Positions 1 through 5,906 of a stretch of 10,000 nt of DNA are shown in pieces. The position numbers were made by a program, and so were the translations under genes. Source of the DNA: Candidatus Hydrogenedens sp. (GTDB lineage: Bacteria > Hydrogenedentota > Hydrogenedentia > Hydrogenedentales > Hydrogenedentaceae); the NCBI GenBank assembly GCA_020216745.1, contig JAIWNQ010000232.1, forward strand, positions 1-10,000, in the 5' to 3' direction. Below the pieces are notes generated by a model. The model was not told where the DNA came from, did no database searches, and was given only the letters and a program-made list of their open reading frames with translations. Position 1 is the stretch's first letter; each line of letters opens with the position of its first letter.

Positions 1-559
1 AATCCATGTATTTGTACAACATCAATAGCAGGAAGAACGTTGATAAAAGGTCTTTCCTTCCTGCTATCCATGCAACAGGTTCAATCCTCAACGGATGTAA
101 AGTGAAAATACAAACTGAAAGGAATTGTAGCAAACCATCTCCTGTGAGTCTGCATAAAACCCTCCAAAGAATCAGAGCATTTAAAGTATGAAGAATGAGA
201 TTTATCAAGTGGTGCCCATGAGCGTTATCACCAAACACGTGAGTATCTACTCGGTGTGAGATTTTCGTTAGAGGAGCCCAAAAACCATCATCTGTGGAGG
301 TAAGAGCCCAGTATAAGAATTGAGGTGACCATAAATTTCCCTTGTTAATTTTTCCTACTGTGTAGACATAGTCGTCGTAATAGACAAAGTCGAAATGCAC
401 TACCTGACCAAAGACGAGAATGATTAACGCAATAAGGAAAGCGTTCCATGTGGGACATGAAACGCGAGGGTTATATAGAATTATTTTAAGGTTTTGCCAA
501 ATATTGTTTTCTTTATTGGAGACTGTACAATGAGGACCGCATCCACAACTCTGGGTCAT
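1..559 (-). CDS. TMTC-like membrane O-glycosyltransferase, N-terminal part (runs off window)
   Basis: I translated this frame by hand from an ATG at 559; it stays open for 186 codons to the window edge, so only the N-terminus is present. A cytoplasmic head (about 1-38) with an odd CGCGPHC stretch precedes a hydrophobic helix (about 39-55). Next comes YYDDYVY (60-66), whose acidic pair matches the first extracytoplasmic-loop acidic motif of GT-C glycosyltransferases. Later blocks, FWAPLTKISHRVD (93-105), FGDNAHGHHLINLILHTLN (109-127) and LHPLRIEPVAWIAGRKDLLS (154-173), are characteristic of the bacterial TPR-containing relatives of eukaryotic TMTC O-mannosyltransferases (DUF1736 neighbourhood). 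Such proteins are multi-pass membrane enzymes that use lipid-linked sugars, usually with C-terminal TPRs that would lie outside this window. The ATG overlaps the TGA of the EIIA gene (ATGA), implying translational coupling. The family is confident; substrate and acceptor are unknown. Confidence 0.88.
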   Translation of the reverse strand, partial: MTQSCGCGPHCTVSNKENNIWQNLKIILYNPRVSCPTWNAFLIALIILVFGQVVHFDFVYYDDYVYTVGKINKGNLWSPQFLYWALTSTDDGFWAPLTKISHRVDTHVFGDNAHGHHLINLILHTLNALILWRVLCRLTGDGLLQFLSVCIFTLHPLRIEPVAWIAGRKDLLSTFFLLLMLYKYMD

Positions 560-1050
560 TCTTTATTGTGTTCCTTATGTGAATATTCATCCCATAAGTT
601 CAAAAATGTATTAAACAAAAACTCGTCATTTTCTGAATTCATTAGTTTTTCTACTACTTCTTCATTGGATAGAAAAGAACCTATTTCTGCCATGATATCT
701 AAATATTCCTTTCCGCTCTCTTTTGGTGCTATTACGAAGAAGAAGATTCGGCTCTTTAATCCATCCATAGACCCATAAGCAACTCCTTCAGGTGATACAA
801 GAATGCCGATAATAAAATCTGATATGCCTGACATTCGACAGTGAGGCAAAGCAATACCTTTTGTTAAAGCAGTTGAGCCCAACTGCTCACGCTCTAAGAA
901 TGTATCCAAGACCTCCTTTTCTCGCGATAGCAATTCCTCATTATGATGCGAAGTTAATTTTGCTATCTTCTCAAGAATAAATGGTTTGGTTTCTGCATCT
1001 TTGTAGACACAAACTAAATCACGAGTAATGTATTTTGTCAAGTCAATCAT
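556..1050 (-). CDS. PTS EIIA-type 2 (fructose/nitrogen class) domain protein
   Basis: This 164-residue single-domain protein has the PTS_EIIA_2 fold signature. The motif GIALPHCR (65-72) carries the phosphorylatable histidine H70. The EREQLGSTAL block just before it and the VIAPKESGKEYLDIMAEIGSFL block (about 108-129) are also typical. Length is close to PtsN (EIIA-Ntr) and to stand-alone fructose EIIA. No EIIB, EIIC, HPr or EI lies in the window, which favours a regulatory PtsN-like role over sugar transport, but that is inference. GGTAGG lies about nine bases before the ATG and is a reasonable ribosome binding site. The stop overlaps the start of the downstream glycosyltransferase gene, so the two are probably made together. 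A PtsN symbol is withheld because the regulatory partner cannot be seen. Confidence 0.9.
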   Translation of the reverse strand: MIDLTKYITRDLVCVYKDAETKPFILEKIAKLTSHHNEELLSREKEVLDTFLEREQLGSTALTKGIALPHCRMSGISDFIIGILVSPEGVAYGSMDGLKSRIFFFVIAPKESGKEYLDIMAEIGSFLSNEEVVEKLMNSENDEFLFNTFLNLWDEYSHKEHNKE

Positions 1051-1165
1051 AAATGGTTGCCTACCATTAATTTTTATAAAAAACTTCTATTTTATCAGTG
1101 ATTAACCAACTCTTCTTAATGAAATTGAAAATTGTTTTTAAGGTTCTTGTTGGACTAACAATATA

Positions 1166-1273
1166 TTAACCACGGATTTTTAATATAATGATGACAAGAA
1201 TTACGGGAATAACTACCGCTATAGTCCATTTGTTTTGGATAATGAATTGTAATATTTCACCGATGTCAATCAT
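1166..1273 (-). CDS. Small 35-residue single-pass membrane protein
   Basis: A short reading frame from ATG 1273 to TAA 1166 encodes 35 residues. It has a short polar head (MIDIGEILQFIIQNKW) and one strongly hydrophobic helix (about 17-31, rich in I and V), and ends KIRG, so a cytoplasmic C-terminus is likely by the positive-inside rule. It starts 12 bases after the stop of the zinc-ribbon gene, on the same strand, with a purine run AAAAAGGG about six bases upstream. That position and the clean membrane segment argue for a real small protein rather than chance. I recognise no family; small membrane proteins of this size often modulate a larger membrane partner, and here the adjacent three-helix zinc-ribbon protein is the obvious candidate, but that is conjecture. 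Confidence 0.6.
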   Translation of the reverse strand: MIDIGEILQFIIQNKWTIAVVIPVILVIIILKIRG

Positions 1274-1285
1274 ATAAGACCCTTT

Positions 1286-2077
1286 TTATTTTAGTCCAAT
1301 AATTGCAATAATGATGGCAATAATGGCGAATATGATACCTGGGATACACATCCTCTTATTAAATGTGCTGTCTTCTGACAGAAGCAATCCATAACCGTTC
1401 CAGACAATAGAGCCCCCTGCAAGTAGGATTATCGAATATGAAAAGAGCGGAGGAAAGAACGCTGTCCCAGTATTCTTGGTTAATGGTAGAGATAAGATAA
1501 AAGCGAGAATGGCACTTATCAAACCACTAACCCACATAGGTGTCGGCTTTGGTGAACTTGCAGTTAAGATACGAAACTCATTAGGGTCATCACTTGGTTT
1601 CCGCTTTAAATGTTTGTAACCACTGGTAGGGGTTGTCCCTGCGGGTTCTTGTGTTTCTGCGGACAAATTGAATGGATTCTCGACATGCTCATCATCCAGT
1701 GGGTTCTTTATTATGGGCTCCTTAGCCCCCATTTTTTCTCCTGTAGATTCAGGTTCGACTTTATCTTTTACTTTTATGGAGACGTCACCCAATTCAGCGG
1801 ATAAATCCTCAAAACTCAGAGAAACGTTTTCTTCTTGCTTCTTAGGTTCTGGTTTTGGGGGAGATGGTGAAACGTTTATTTTTACTGAGGGTTGTGATTG
1901 TTTTGATGGGGCACAATTTCGGCAGACAATCTGCCCTGTAGGCATGTAGAATAAATGGGAGCGACACACAGGTTTTTTACACGTTGGACATAAAGCCCCA
2001 CAATTCTTACAGATGACATGCCCACAAACGGAACATTTAGCAACTGCAGGATTAAGATTACAAACAGAACAATTCAT
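1286..2077 (-). CDS. Zinc-ribbon/B-box-like membrane protein
   Basis: The 263-residue protein begins with a dense Cys cluster: C3/C6, C15/C18, C23/C26, C30/C33, C38 with H41, and C52/C55. This can bind several zinc ions and resembles tandem zinc ribbons or a B-box-like module. A long Pro/Glu/Ser/Lys-rich, probably disordered linker covers about 60-178. The C-terminus holds three hydrophobic segments (about 181-198, 207-231 and 243-262), so the zinc module is tethered at the membrane, presumably on the cytoplasmic side. No catalytic motif is visible. It is the first gene of the minus-strand run containing the small membrane protein, EIIA and glycosyltransferase genes, and is divergent from the PASTA lipoprotein. 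Protein-protein interaction or a scaffold role is plausible, but function is unknown. The start is chosen because the zinc cluster begins at residue 3. Confidence 0.82.
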   Translation of the reverse strand: MNCSVCNLNPAVAKCSVCGHVICKNCGALCPTCKKPVCRSHLFYMPTGQIVCRNCAPSKQSQPSVKINVSPSPPKPEPKKQEENVSLSFEDLSAELGDVSIKVKDKVEPESTGEKMGAKEPIIKNPLDDEHVENPFNLSAETQEPAGTTPTSGYKHLKRKPSDDPNEFRILTASSPKPTPMWVSGLISAILAFILSLPLTKNTGTAFFPPLFSYSIILLAGGSIVWNGYGLLLSEDSTFNKRMCIPGIIFAIIAIIIAIIGLK

Positions 2078-2121
2078 TTAATTCTCAGCCTATTGTTGTA
2101 CGTTATTATTTTACTAAATTT

Positions 2122-2127
2122 ATTATA
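2122..2127 (-). promoter_or_regulatory. Candidate -10 box for the zinc-ribbon operon
   Basis: Read on the minus strand, this is a perfect TATAAT about 45 bases upstream of the ATG at 2077. No convincing -35 hexamer stands at 16-18 bases (GTTTCA at 17 is poor). The surroundings are very AT-rich, so chance matches are common. Confidence 0.35.
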
Positions 2128-2173
2128 TTTTAGTGGAACGAAAATGAAACATATATGTATATTTTAATATTGC

Positions 2174-2194
2174 ATATTGTCAATATTACAATAT
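2174..2194. promoter_or_regulatory. Perfect 7-bp inverted repeat, possible operator
   Basis: ATATTGT and ACAATAT form a perfect inverted repeat around a 7-base spacer in the divergent intergenic region between the zinc-ribbon and lipoprotein genes. It covers the candidate -35 box of the lipoprotein promoter, where a repressor could act. The AT-only context lowers its significance. Confidence 0.3.
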
Positions 2195-2204
2195 GTGGTA
2201 AGAT
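2177..2204 (+). promoter_or_regulatory. Candidate sigma-70-type promoter for the PASTA lipoprotein
   Basis: TTGTCA (2177-2182) and TAAGAT (2199-2204) are separated by 16 bases and end 31 bases before the ATG at 2236. Both hexamers are good but not perfect matches. The ribosome binding site before 2236 is weak (AAAAGAAACAAG). Confidence 0.45.
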
Positions 2205-2235
2205 AAAACAAGTTAAACTCTGAAAAGAAACAAGA

Positions 2236-3753
2236 ATGACAAATAATATTCATAAGATAATAACATTCTTTATTTTAACCTTATCTTTAATAAGCACGGG
2301 TTGTTTTAGGGTTACAGTGCCAGATGTGGAAAAAATTTCTTTGAGTATGGCTATAGAGAAGTTAAAAGAATATCATTTAAAGCCTGGTACGATTTCCTAT
2401 ACTAATTCGGAAGATGTAAAGGTAGGAAATGTTGTTGAGCAGGTTCCTGGTCCTGGCGAAAAGGTACGGAAGGGGAGTTCTGTTAATTTGATGGTATCGA
2501 AGGGGTCTGTGTATGTTTTAGTTCCGTATATTATAGGTATTAGGTTAGAAGAAGGTATAGAAATAATTAAAGAGGTGTCTCTAAGTATCGGCACAATCTC
2601 TGAGATGTTCTCCGATATCTATCCATCTGGTTATATTATTTCTCAGGACCCATCAGTCGGCAAGAAGTTGCTACCAGGAGACAAGGTGAATCTGGTTGTA
2701 TCGAAAGGTCCTGAGATGGTAGAGGTACCAAATGTTATGGGGTTATCAGAAAACGATGCTGTGACTTTAATTACTACGGCGAGACTAAAGGTTGGAACGA
2801 TTACTCGCCAGTATAGCGATACTATTGAGGAAGGGAAGGTTATCTCCCAGAAGCCAGAGGCAGGGAAGTTGGTGGTCGTACATAGTCCAGTAGAACTTGT
2901 TATATCTCAGGGAAAAGAGCCTATTCCTAACCCGTATAATCTAAAACCAATCTCGAAAGAACGAGCGGAACAAATCAGTGTTTATGTTCGGAAGGCAAAA
3001 ATTCGTTCTGAAGAGGGAGACCTCGTCCCGATAGCATGGTCTATAATAAACCAAGCCTGTCAGGACCGAAGCCTTCTCTTACAGTATTTAATCGCCTCAA
3101 CCCCTGACCCTATCCCCGAAACGGAACCGATACTCGACTCAAACGAATTGACCGAAACAAAAATTCAGCAAGTAATTGCTCAACCTTATGTTGATGTTGC
3201 TTCAATGAATATTACAGGTCCCTTAATTGTATTCCAGAACTTAGTCTCAACTAATGAAATTCCTTTTCCAGACGAACCTATGCATTTTTATTGGCCCTAT
3301 CATCATGCAGTTGCTGTGAATGTTGAAGGTAACATCTGTATCATAGACCTGTCTATTCAGGATGCACCTATTCCTATTGGAGAATGGACTGCAAAATTAA
3401 CAAGCGAAACAACCTGCGGAGAAGTGAGCGAAGAAGAATACTGGGAGATATGGTTCTATTGGGTATCATTGATGAGCAACTGGCAGGTAGAAGAAACCCC
3501 GGAGAAACTCTGCGGTTATACCATAACTCCTATGCTCACTTTCCGTTCTGACCAGGAACCTCAAGTTCAGGGTGTAAAAGATGCATTATCCACAATGGTG
3601 GTTCAGACCTATGCCTTCCAATCCCTGGTAATGGATACTTATGGTATTGATGTCCCTATTGAATCTGTTCCTTTTATAACATCATTGTATACACCAGGGA
3701 CAATTGACGATTTATGCTCCTGGGTTTCATACCTTTTCTGTCAACAGGAGTAA
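2236..3753 (+). CDS. Lipoprotein with three PASTA domains and a protein-glutaminase-like C-terminal domain
   Basis: The 505-residue protein starts with a signal peptide ending in STGC, placing the lipid-modified Cys at C23, so it should be exported and membrane anchored. Three PASTA repeats follow (about 24-90, 91-160 and 161-229), each with a VP..G or VPDV start and a G..V-L-VSKG end. The C-terminal half has an arrangement like secreted protein-glutaminases (Gln_deamidase_2-like): C275 in NQACQDRS, H356 in FYWPYHHAVAV, D371 in ICIIDLS, then PIPIGEW and a Cys. The Chryseobacterium enzyme has the equivalent C-x-x-R, WSYH and IIDPS elements. This predicts deamidation of protein glutamines, perhaps at the cell wall where PASTA domains bind muropeptides. 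The PASTA part is certain by pattern; the enzyme assignment is by motif memory and is moderately confident. No kinase domain is present, so it is not a PknB-type receptor. Confidence 0.85.
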   Translation: MTNNIHKIITFFILTLSLISTGCFRVTVPDVEKISLSMAIEKLKEYHLKPGTISYTNSEDVKVGNVVEQVPGPGEKVRKGSSVNLMVSKGSVYVLVPYIIGIRLEEGIEIIKEVSLSIGTISEMFSDIYPSGYIISQDPSVGKKLLPGDKVNLVVSKGPEMVEVPNVMGLSENDAVTLITTARLKVGTITRQYSDTIEEGKVISQKPEAGKLVVVHSPVELVISQGKEPIPNPYNLKPISKERAEQISVYVRKAKIRSEEGDLVPIAWSIINQACQDRSLLLQYLIASTPDPIPETEPILDSNELTETKIQQVIAQPYVDVASMNITGPLIVFQNLVSTNEIPFPDEPMHFYWPYHHAVAVNVEGNICIIDLSIQDAPIPIGEWTAKLTSETTCGEVSEEEYWEIWFYWVSLMSNWQVEETPEKLCGYTITPMLTFRSDQEPQVQGVKDALSTMVVQTYAFQSLVMDTYGIDVPIESVPFITSLYTPGTIDDLCSWVSYLFCQQE

Positions 3754-3757
3754 ATAA

Positions 3758-3776
3758 AAATTATTTCGGATAATTT
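3758..3776 (+). terminator. Weak hairpin after the lipoprotein gene
   Basis: AAATTAT and ATAATTT pair perfectly around a TTCGG loop, four bases after the lipoprotein stop codon. The stem has no G or C and no clear T run follows, so it would be a poor intrinsic terminator. It is listed because of its position and favourable loop. Confidence 0.3.
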
Positions 3777-3793
3777 CATTAAATTTAAGGAAA

Positions 3794-4243
3794 CTATCTA
3801 TTAAATCCAAAAAGAGGATTATAAAAATCACTCTTTCTATGATTATACCGAAACTCCAATTTCTTCAAGTAATACGGAAAATATTTACCCTTCACCCCAT
3901 GATATTTCTGCAACCGTTCCTTCGACTAACTTTAAAAAACTCTACCCCATTGATATATCCCCTACTATTAACAAACCGACGTCCCTTGTCTATCCGTAAA
4001 TGCTTAAAATAATCTCCATGCGTTACAAGGGTATCATCCGCCTTATACCGGTCTGTATATATAATACTCCCACGCTTCACCTTATTCAATATCTTTTTCA
4101 TTAGCGTCTCTGCCTTAACATCCAGTACTCCCTCCCCCCATATCTTGCCCTCTCGATCTATTATCTCAAACACTAGTTGCTTTCCCTTCTGCCCATCTAC
4201 TCCCAACTAACTACTATCCCTTTCCCCCAAATATTATGGGAAA
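3794..4243 (-). pseudogene. ISXO2-like (IS1595 family) transposase remnant
   Basis: Three frames on the minus strand together read as the middle and C-terminal parts of an ISXO2-type DDE transposase. The segment from about 4243 gives IIFGGKG and then hits stops. Another (4206-3920) carries GVDGQKGKQLVFEI, the catalytic-type SIIYTDRY, DYFKHLRIDKGRRFV and YINGVEFF. A third takes over near 3930 with SKERLQKYHGVKGK and runs through an FRYNHRKSDF block to TAG at 3794. At least two frameshifts and the absence of an N-terminus make it inactive. It lies between the lipoprotein gene and the promoter of the peptide cassette, in the opposite orientation to both. Part of it is repeated exactly near the right end of the window. 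Confidence 0.85.
3971..4015. repeat. Direct repeat, left copy (45 bp identical to 9895-9939)
   Basis: This block within the ISXO2-like remnant is identical, base for base, to 9895-9939 and lies in the same orientation. It encodes, on the minus strand, the DYFKHLRIDKGRRFV part of the transposase. Weaker similarity extends to about 3941 on one side and stops abruptly after 4015 on the other. Confidence 0.92.
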
Positions 4244-4250
4244 ACATTTT

Positions 4251-4280
4251 TTGTTTTGGTGTTACTCAGTCCGCTATAAT
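4251..4280 (+). promoter_or_regulatory. Candidate promoter of the RiPP-like cassette
   Basis: TTGTTT (4251-4256) and a perfect TATAAT (4275-4280) are separated by 18 bases. Transcription would start near 4287 and give a leader of about 90 bases before the first gene at 4376. That leader includes an 11-T tract (4310-4320) and a hairpin. The promoter lies just outside the ISXO2-like remnant, so it may be of IS origin. Confidence 0.5.
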
Positions 4281-4336
4281 TAAAATTATTAAAATATAAA
4301 AGAGAGTTGTTTTTTTTTTTAATTTTTTATATAAAA

Positions 4337-4364
4337 TACATCTTTATATAAGATGTAATTTTTT
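4337..4364 (+). promoter_or_regulatory. Leader hairpin with T run (possible attenuator or operator)
   Basis: TACATCTT and AAGATGTA form a perfect 8-bp inverted repeat around TATAT, followed one base later by six Ts. The AGGA ribosome binding site (4365-4368) follows immediately and the ATG is at 4376. The layout resembles an intrinsic terminator inside the leader of the cassette, although the stem is AT-rich. It could instead be a dyad operator for a regulator not encoded here. Confidence 0.5.
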
Positions 4365-4375
4365 AGGATCTTAAT

Positions 4376-5398
4376 ATGCAAGCAAGTAGAATTAAATTAA
4401 TGGAATTTTATATACAATGGCATATATTAGAAAGATGTAATTTAAGATGTAGACATTGTTATCAAAGTTCATTTTCATTTTCAGAACTTTCAGATGGGAC
4501 AATTATGAATATAGCAAAAACAATTAAAAATACTTTATCAAAGTGGAGAAGACATGGACATATCTCATTGACTGGAGGAGAGCCATTCATACGAAAAGAT
4601 TTAATTTTCAAATTGCTTGAGTTTTTTGAGTCTTCTAATAGTATTAGTAAGATAGTAATATTAACTAACGGGACTCTCATCCAAGAAGATGATATAAAGC
4701 AGTTAAAGAGTTTTAAAAAACTAAAAGAAATTCAAGTTTCATTAGATGGGGGTGATGCTGGGTCTAATGATGCAATAAGAGGGAAGGGAATTTTCGACAA
4801 AGTTATAGAAACACTGAAATTATTAAAGGTTAATAATTTAACTGTATCTATAATGTTTACATTGCATAGAAAAAATCTTGATCAAGTATCAAAAATTATA
4901 GATTTATCTAACAAAATAGGTGTGGATGCATTAAAAATTGAAAGGATCACTCCTATATCAAAAGTACCCATCAGCGAGTTTTGGATAGAACCTCTGGAAT
5001 TAAAAAGAATTTATGAATACATTCATAAAGAAAAAGGAATTAGGTCATTATCCTCTTTAGAAATACGAACTCATAGACCTCTATGGGGATTGATAGATTA
5101 TAACATTAATGGCTTTTGCCCAGTAGGATTTGGCATGCTAACTCTTCTTCACGACGGCACTATATTGCCATGTAGAAGATTGCCTATCCCTATCGGAAAC
5201 ATTCTTACAGATGGCTTATATAAGGTTTGGTATACTTCAGGTCTTCTTTGGGAACTAAGAAATAGAAATAATTTGAAAGGGAAATGTAGTAATTGTGAAT
5301 ACTTATATAAATGTAGTGGATGTAGAGCAATTGCATTTGCAGTCTTAGGGGATTATATGGCTGAGGATCCTCAATGTTGGAAGGAAGGGAATAATTAA
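4376..5398 (+). CDS. Radical SAM/SPASM peptide-maturation enzyme
   Basis: The 340-residue enzyme has the radical SAM cluster motif CNLRCRHC (C21, C25, C28), which binds the [4Fe-4S] centre that cleaves S-adenosylmethionine, and GGEP at 67-70. The C-terminus is a complete seven-Cys SPASM domain: C248, C266, then C304-x2-C307-x5-C313-x2-C316, and C334, with DGTILPC and GNIL around it. SPASM enzymes of this type (for example those making sactipeptides, ranthipeptides or PQQ) install thioether or carbon-carbon links in ribosomal peptides. Here the Cys-rich peptide at 5692 is the natural substrate and the PqqD-like gene one base downstream its likely partner. It is the first gene of the run, with AGGA seven bases before the ATG. 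Class is very secure; the exact chemistry cannot be read from sequence alone. Confidence 0.93.
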   Translation: MQASRIKLMEFYIQWHILERCNLRCRHCYQSSFSFSELSDGTIMNIAKTIKNTLSKWRRHGHISLTGGEPFIRKDLIFKLLEFFESSNSISKIVILTNGTLIQEDDIKQLKSFKKLKEIQVSLDGGDAGSNDAIRGKGIFDKVIETLKLLKVNNLTVSIMFTLHRKNLDQVSKIIDLSNKIGVDALKIERITPISKVPISEFWIEPLELKRIYEYIHKEKGIRSLSSLEIRTHRPLWGLIDYNINGFCPVGFGMLTLLHDGTILPCRRLPIPIGNILTDGLYKVWYTSGLLWELRNRNNLKGKCSNCEYLYKCSGCRAIAFAVLGDYMAEDPQCWKEGNN

Positions 5399-5399
5399 T

Positions 5400-5714
5400 A
5401 TGAATGATATAGTTTACATCTTTAACAATGAAAGGTTTTTTTTATGGTGTGGAAGTTATGGAAAAAAAAATAAGTACTTTTTATTTGATACCGAAAAGGG
5501 AGATATTTTTAGACTTAATGCTACATCTTTCAAAATGCTTTCTTTGTTCAATGGAGAGAAAACTGTAATGGAGATATTGAATATATTATTATCTCAATAT
5601 AGTGTCTCAAAGGAAAAATTAGAAAGAGATTTTTATGAGCTCGTTAAAGTATGGATAAAAAAAGAAATTTTAATTGAAAGGAGAAAAAACAATGGAAGAG
5701 ATGAATCAGATTAA
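5400..5714 (+). CDS. PqqD-like RiPP recognition element protein
   Basis: This 104-residue protein has the order expected for a PqqD-type winged-helix RRE. A beta-rich N-terminus (NKYFLFDTEKGDIFRLNAT) is followed by a helix (SFKMLSLFNGEKTVMEILNILLSQY) and a last helix (SKEKLERDFYELVKVWIKKEIL) before a charged tail. Such proteins bind the leader of a precursor peptide and deliver it to the radical SAM enzyme. It starts one base after the SPASM gene stop, with GGAAGGGA inside the end of that gene as ribosome binding site. Its last 23 bases overlap the precursor gene in another frame. Sequence similarity within this family is always low, so the call rests on size, fold pattern and position. Confidence 0.82.
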   Translation: MNDIVYIFNNERFFLWCGSYGKKNKYFLFDTEKGDIFRLNATSFKMLSLFNGEKTVMEILNILLSQYSVSKEKLERDFYELVKVWIKKEILIERRKNNGRDESD

Positions 5715-5853
5715 CTGTGAAGAAAAAGAAGTGTATGAAAAACCAATCTTTGAAGAAGTTAAGGCAATGTCTTTTCCTGAAGAAATCTGTGAAGAAATTT
5801 TTAATTCACCATGGTGTTTTGGTTGCACGAATTGCAGCTGTAGTTGTTATTAA
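5692..5853 (+). CDS. Cys-rich RiPP precursor peptide (53 aa)
   Basis: This short gene encodes 53 residues. The acidic leader contains YEKPIFEEV (15-23) and MSFPEEICEEI (26-36), of the Y-x-KP plus FPEEI type common in precursors handled by radical SAM/RRE pairs. The C-terminal core WCFGCTNCSCSCY (41-53) has five Cys as CxxCxxCxCxC; two more (C9, C33) lie in the leader. A good ribosome binding site (GAAAGGAG) precedes the ATG, which lies inside the end of the PqqD-like gene. Position between recognition protein and tailoring enzymes, small size and terminal Cys-rich core all support a modified peptide. Thioether crosslinks are the leading expectation, with metal binding or methylation as alternatives. 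I do not recognise the exact family and give no product name. Confidence 0.85.
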   Translation: MEEMNQINCEEKEVYEKPIFEEVKAMSFPEEICEEIFNSPWCFGCTNCSCSCY

Positions 5854-5906
5854 ATAATTTATAGTGTATAATTTAGATAAATAAAAGATGAGTATATTAA
5901 TAACAG

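Noticed and set aside
6..191. Plus-strand open frame of 61 codons near the left edge
   Set aside because: It lies opposite the well-supported TMTC-like gene, whose minus-strand translation has clear family motifs; the plus frame shows none.
494..778. Plus-strand open frame over the EIIA gene
   Set aside because: Its translation has no recognisable pattern, while the minus strand carries the EIIA phosphorylation motif.
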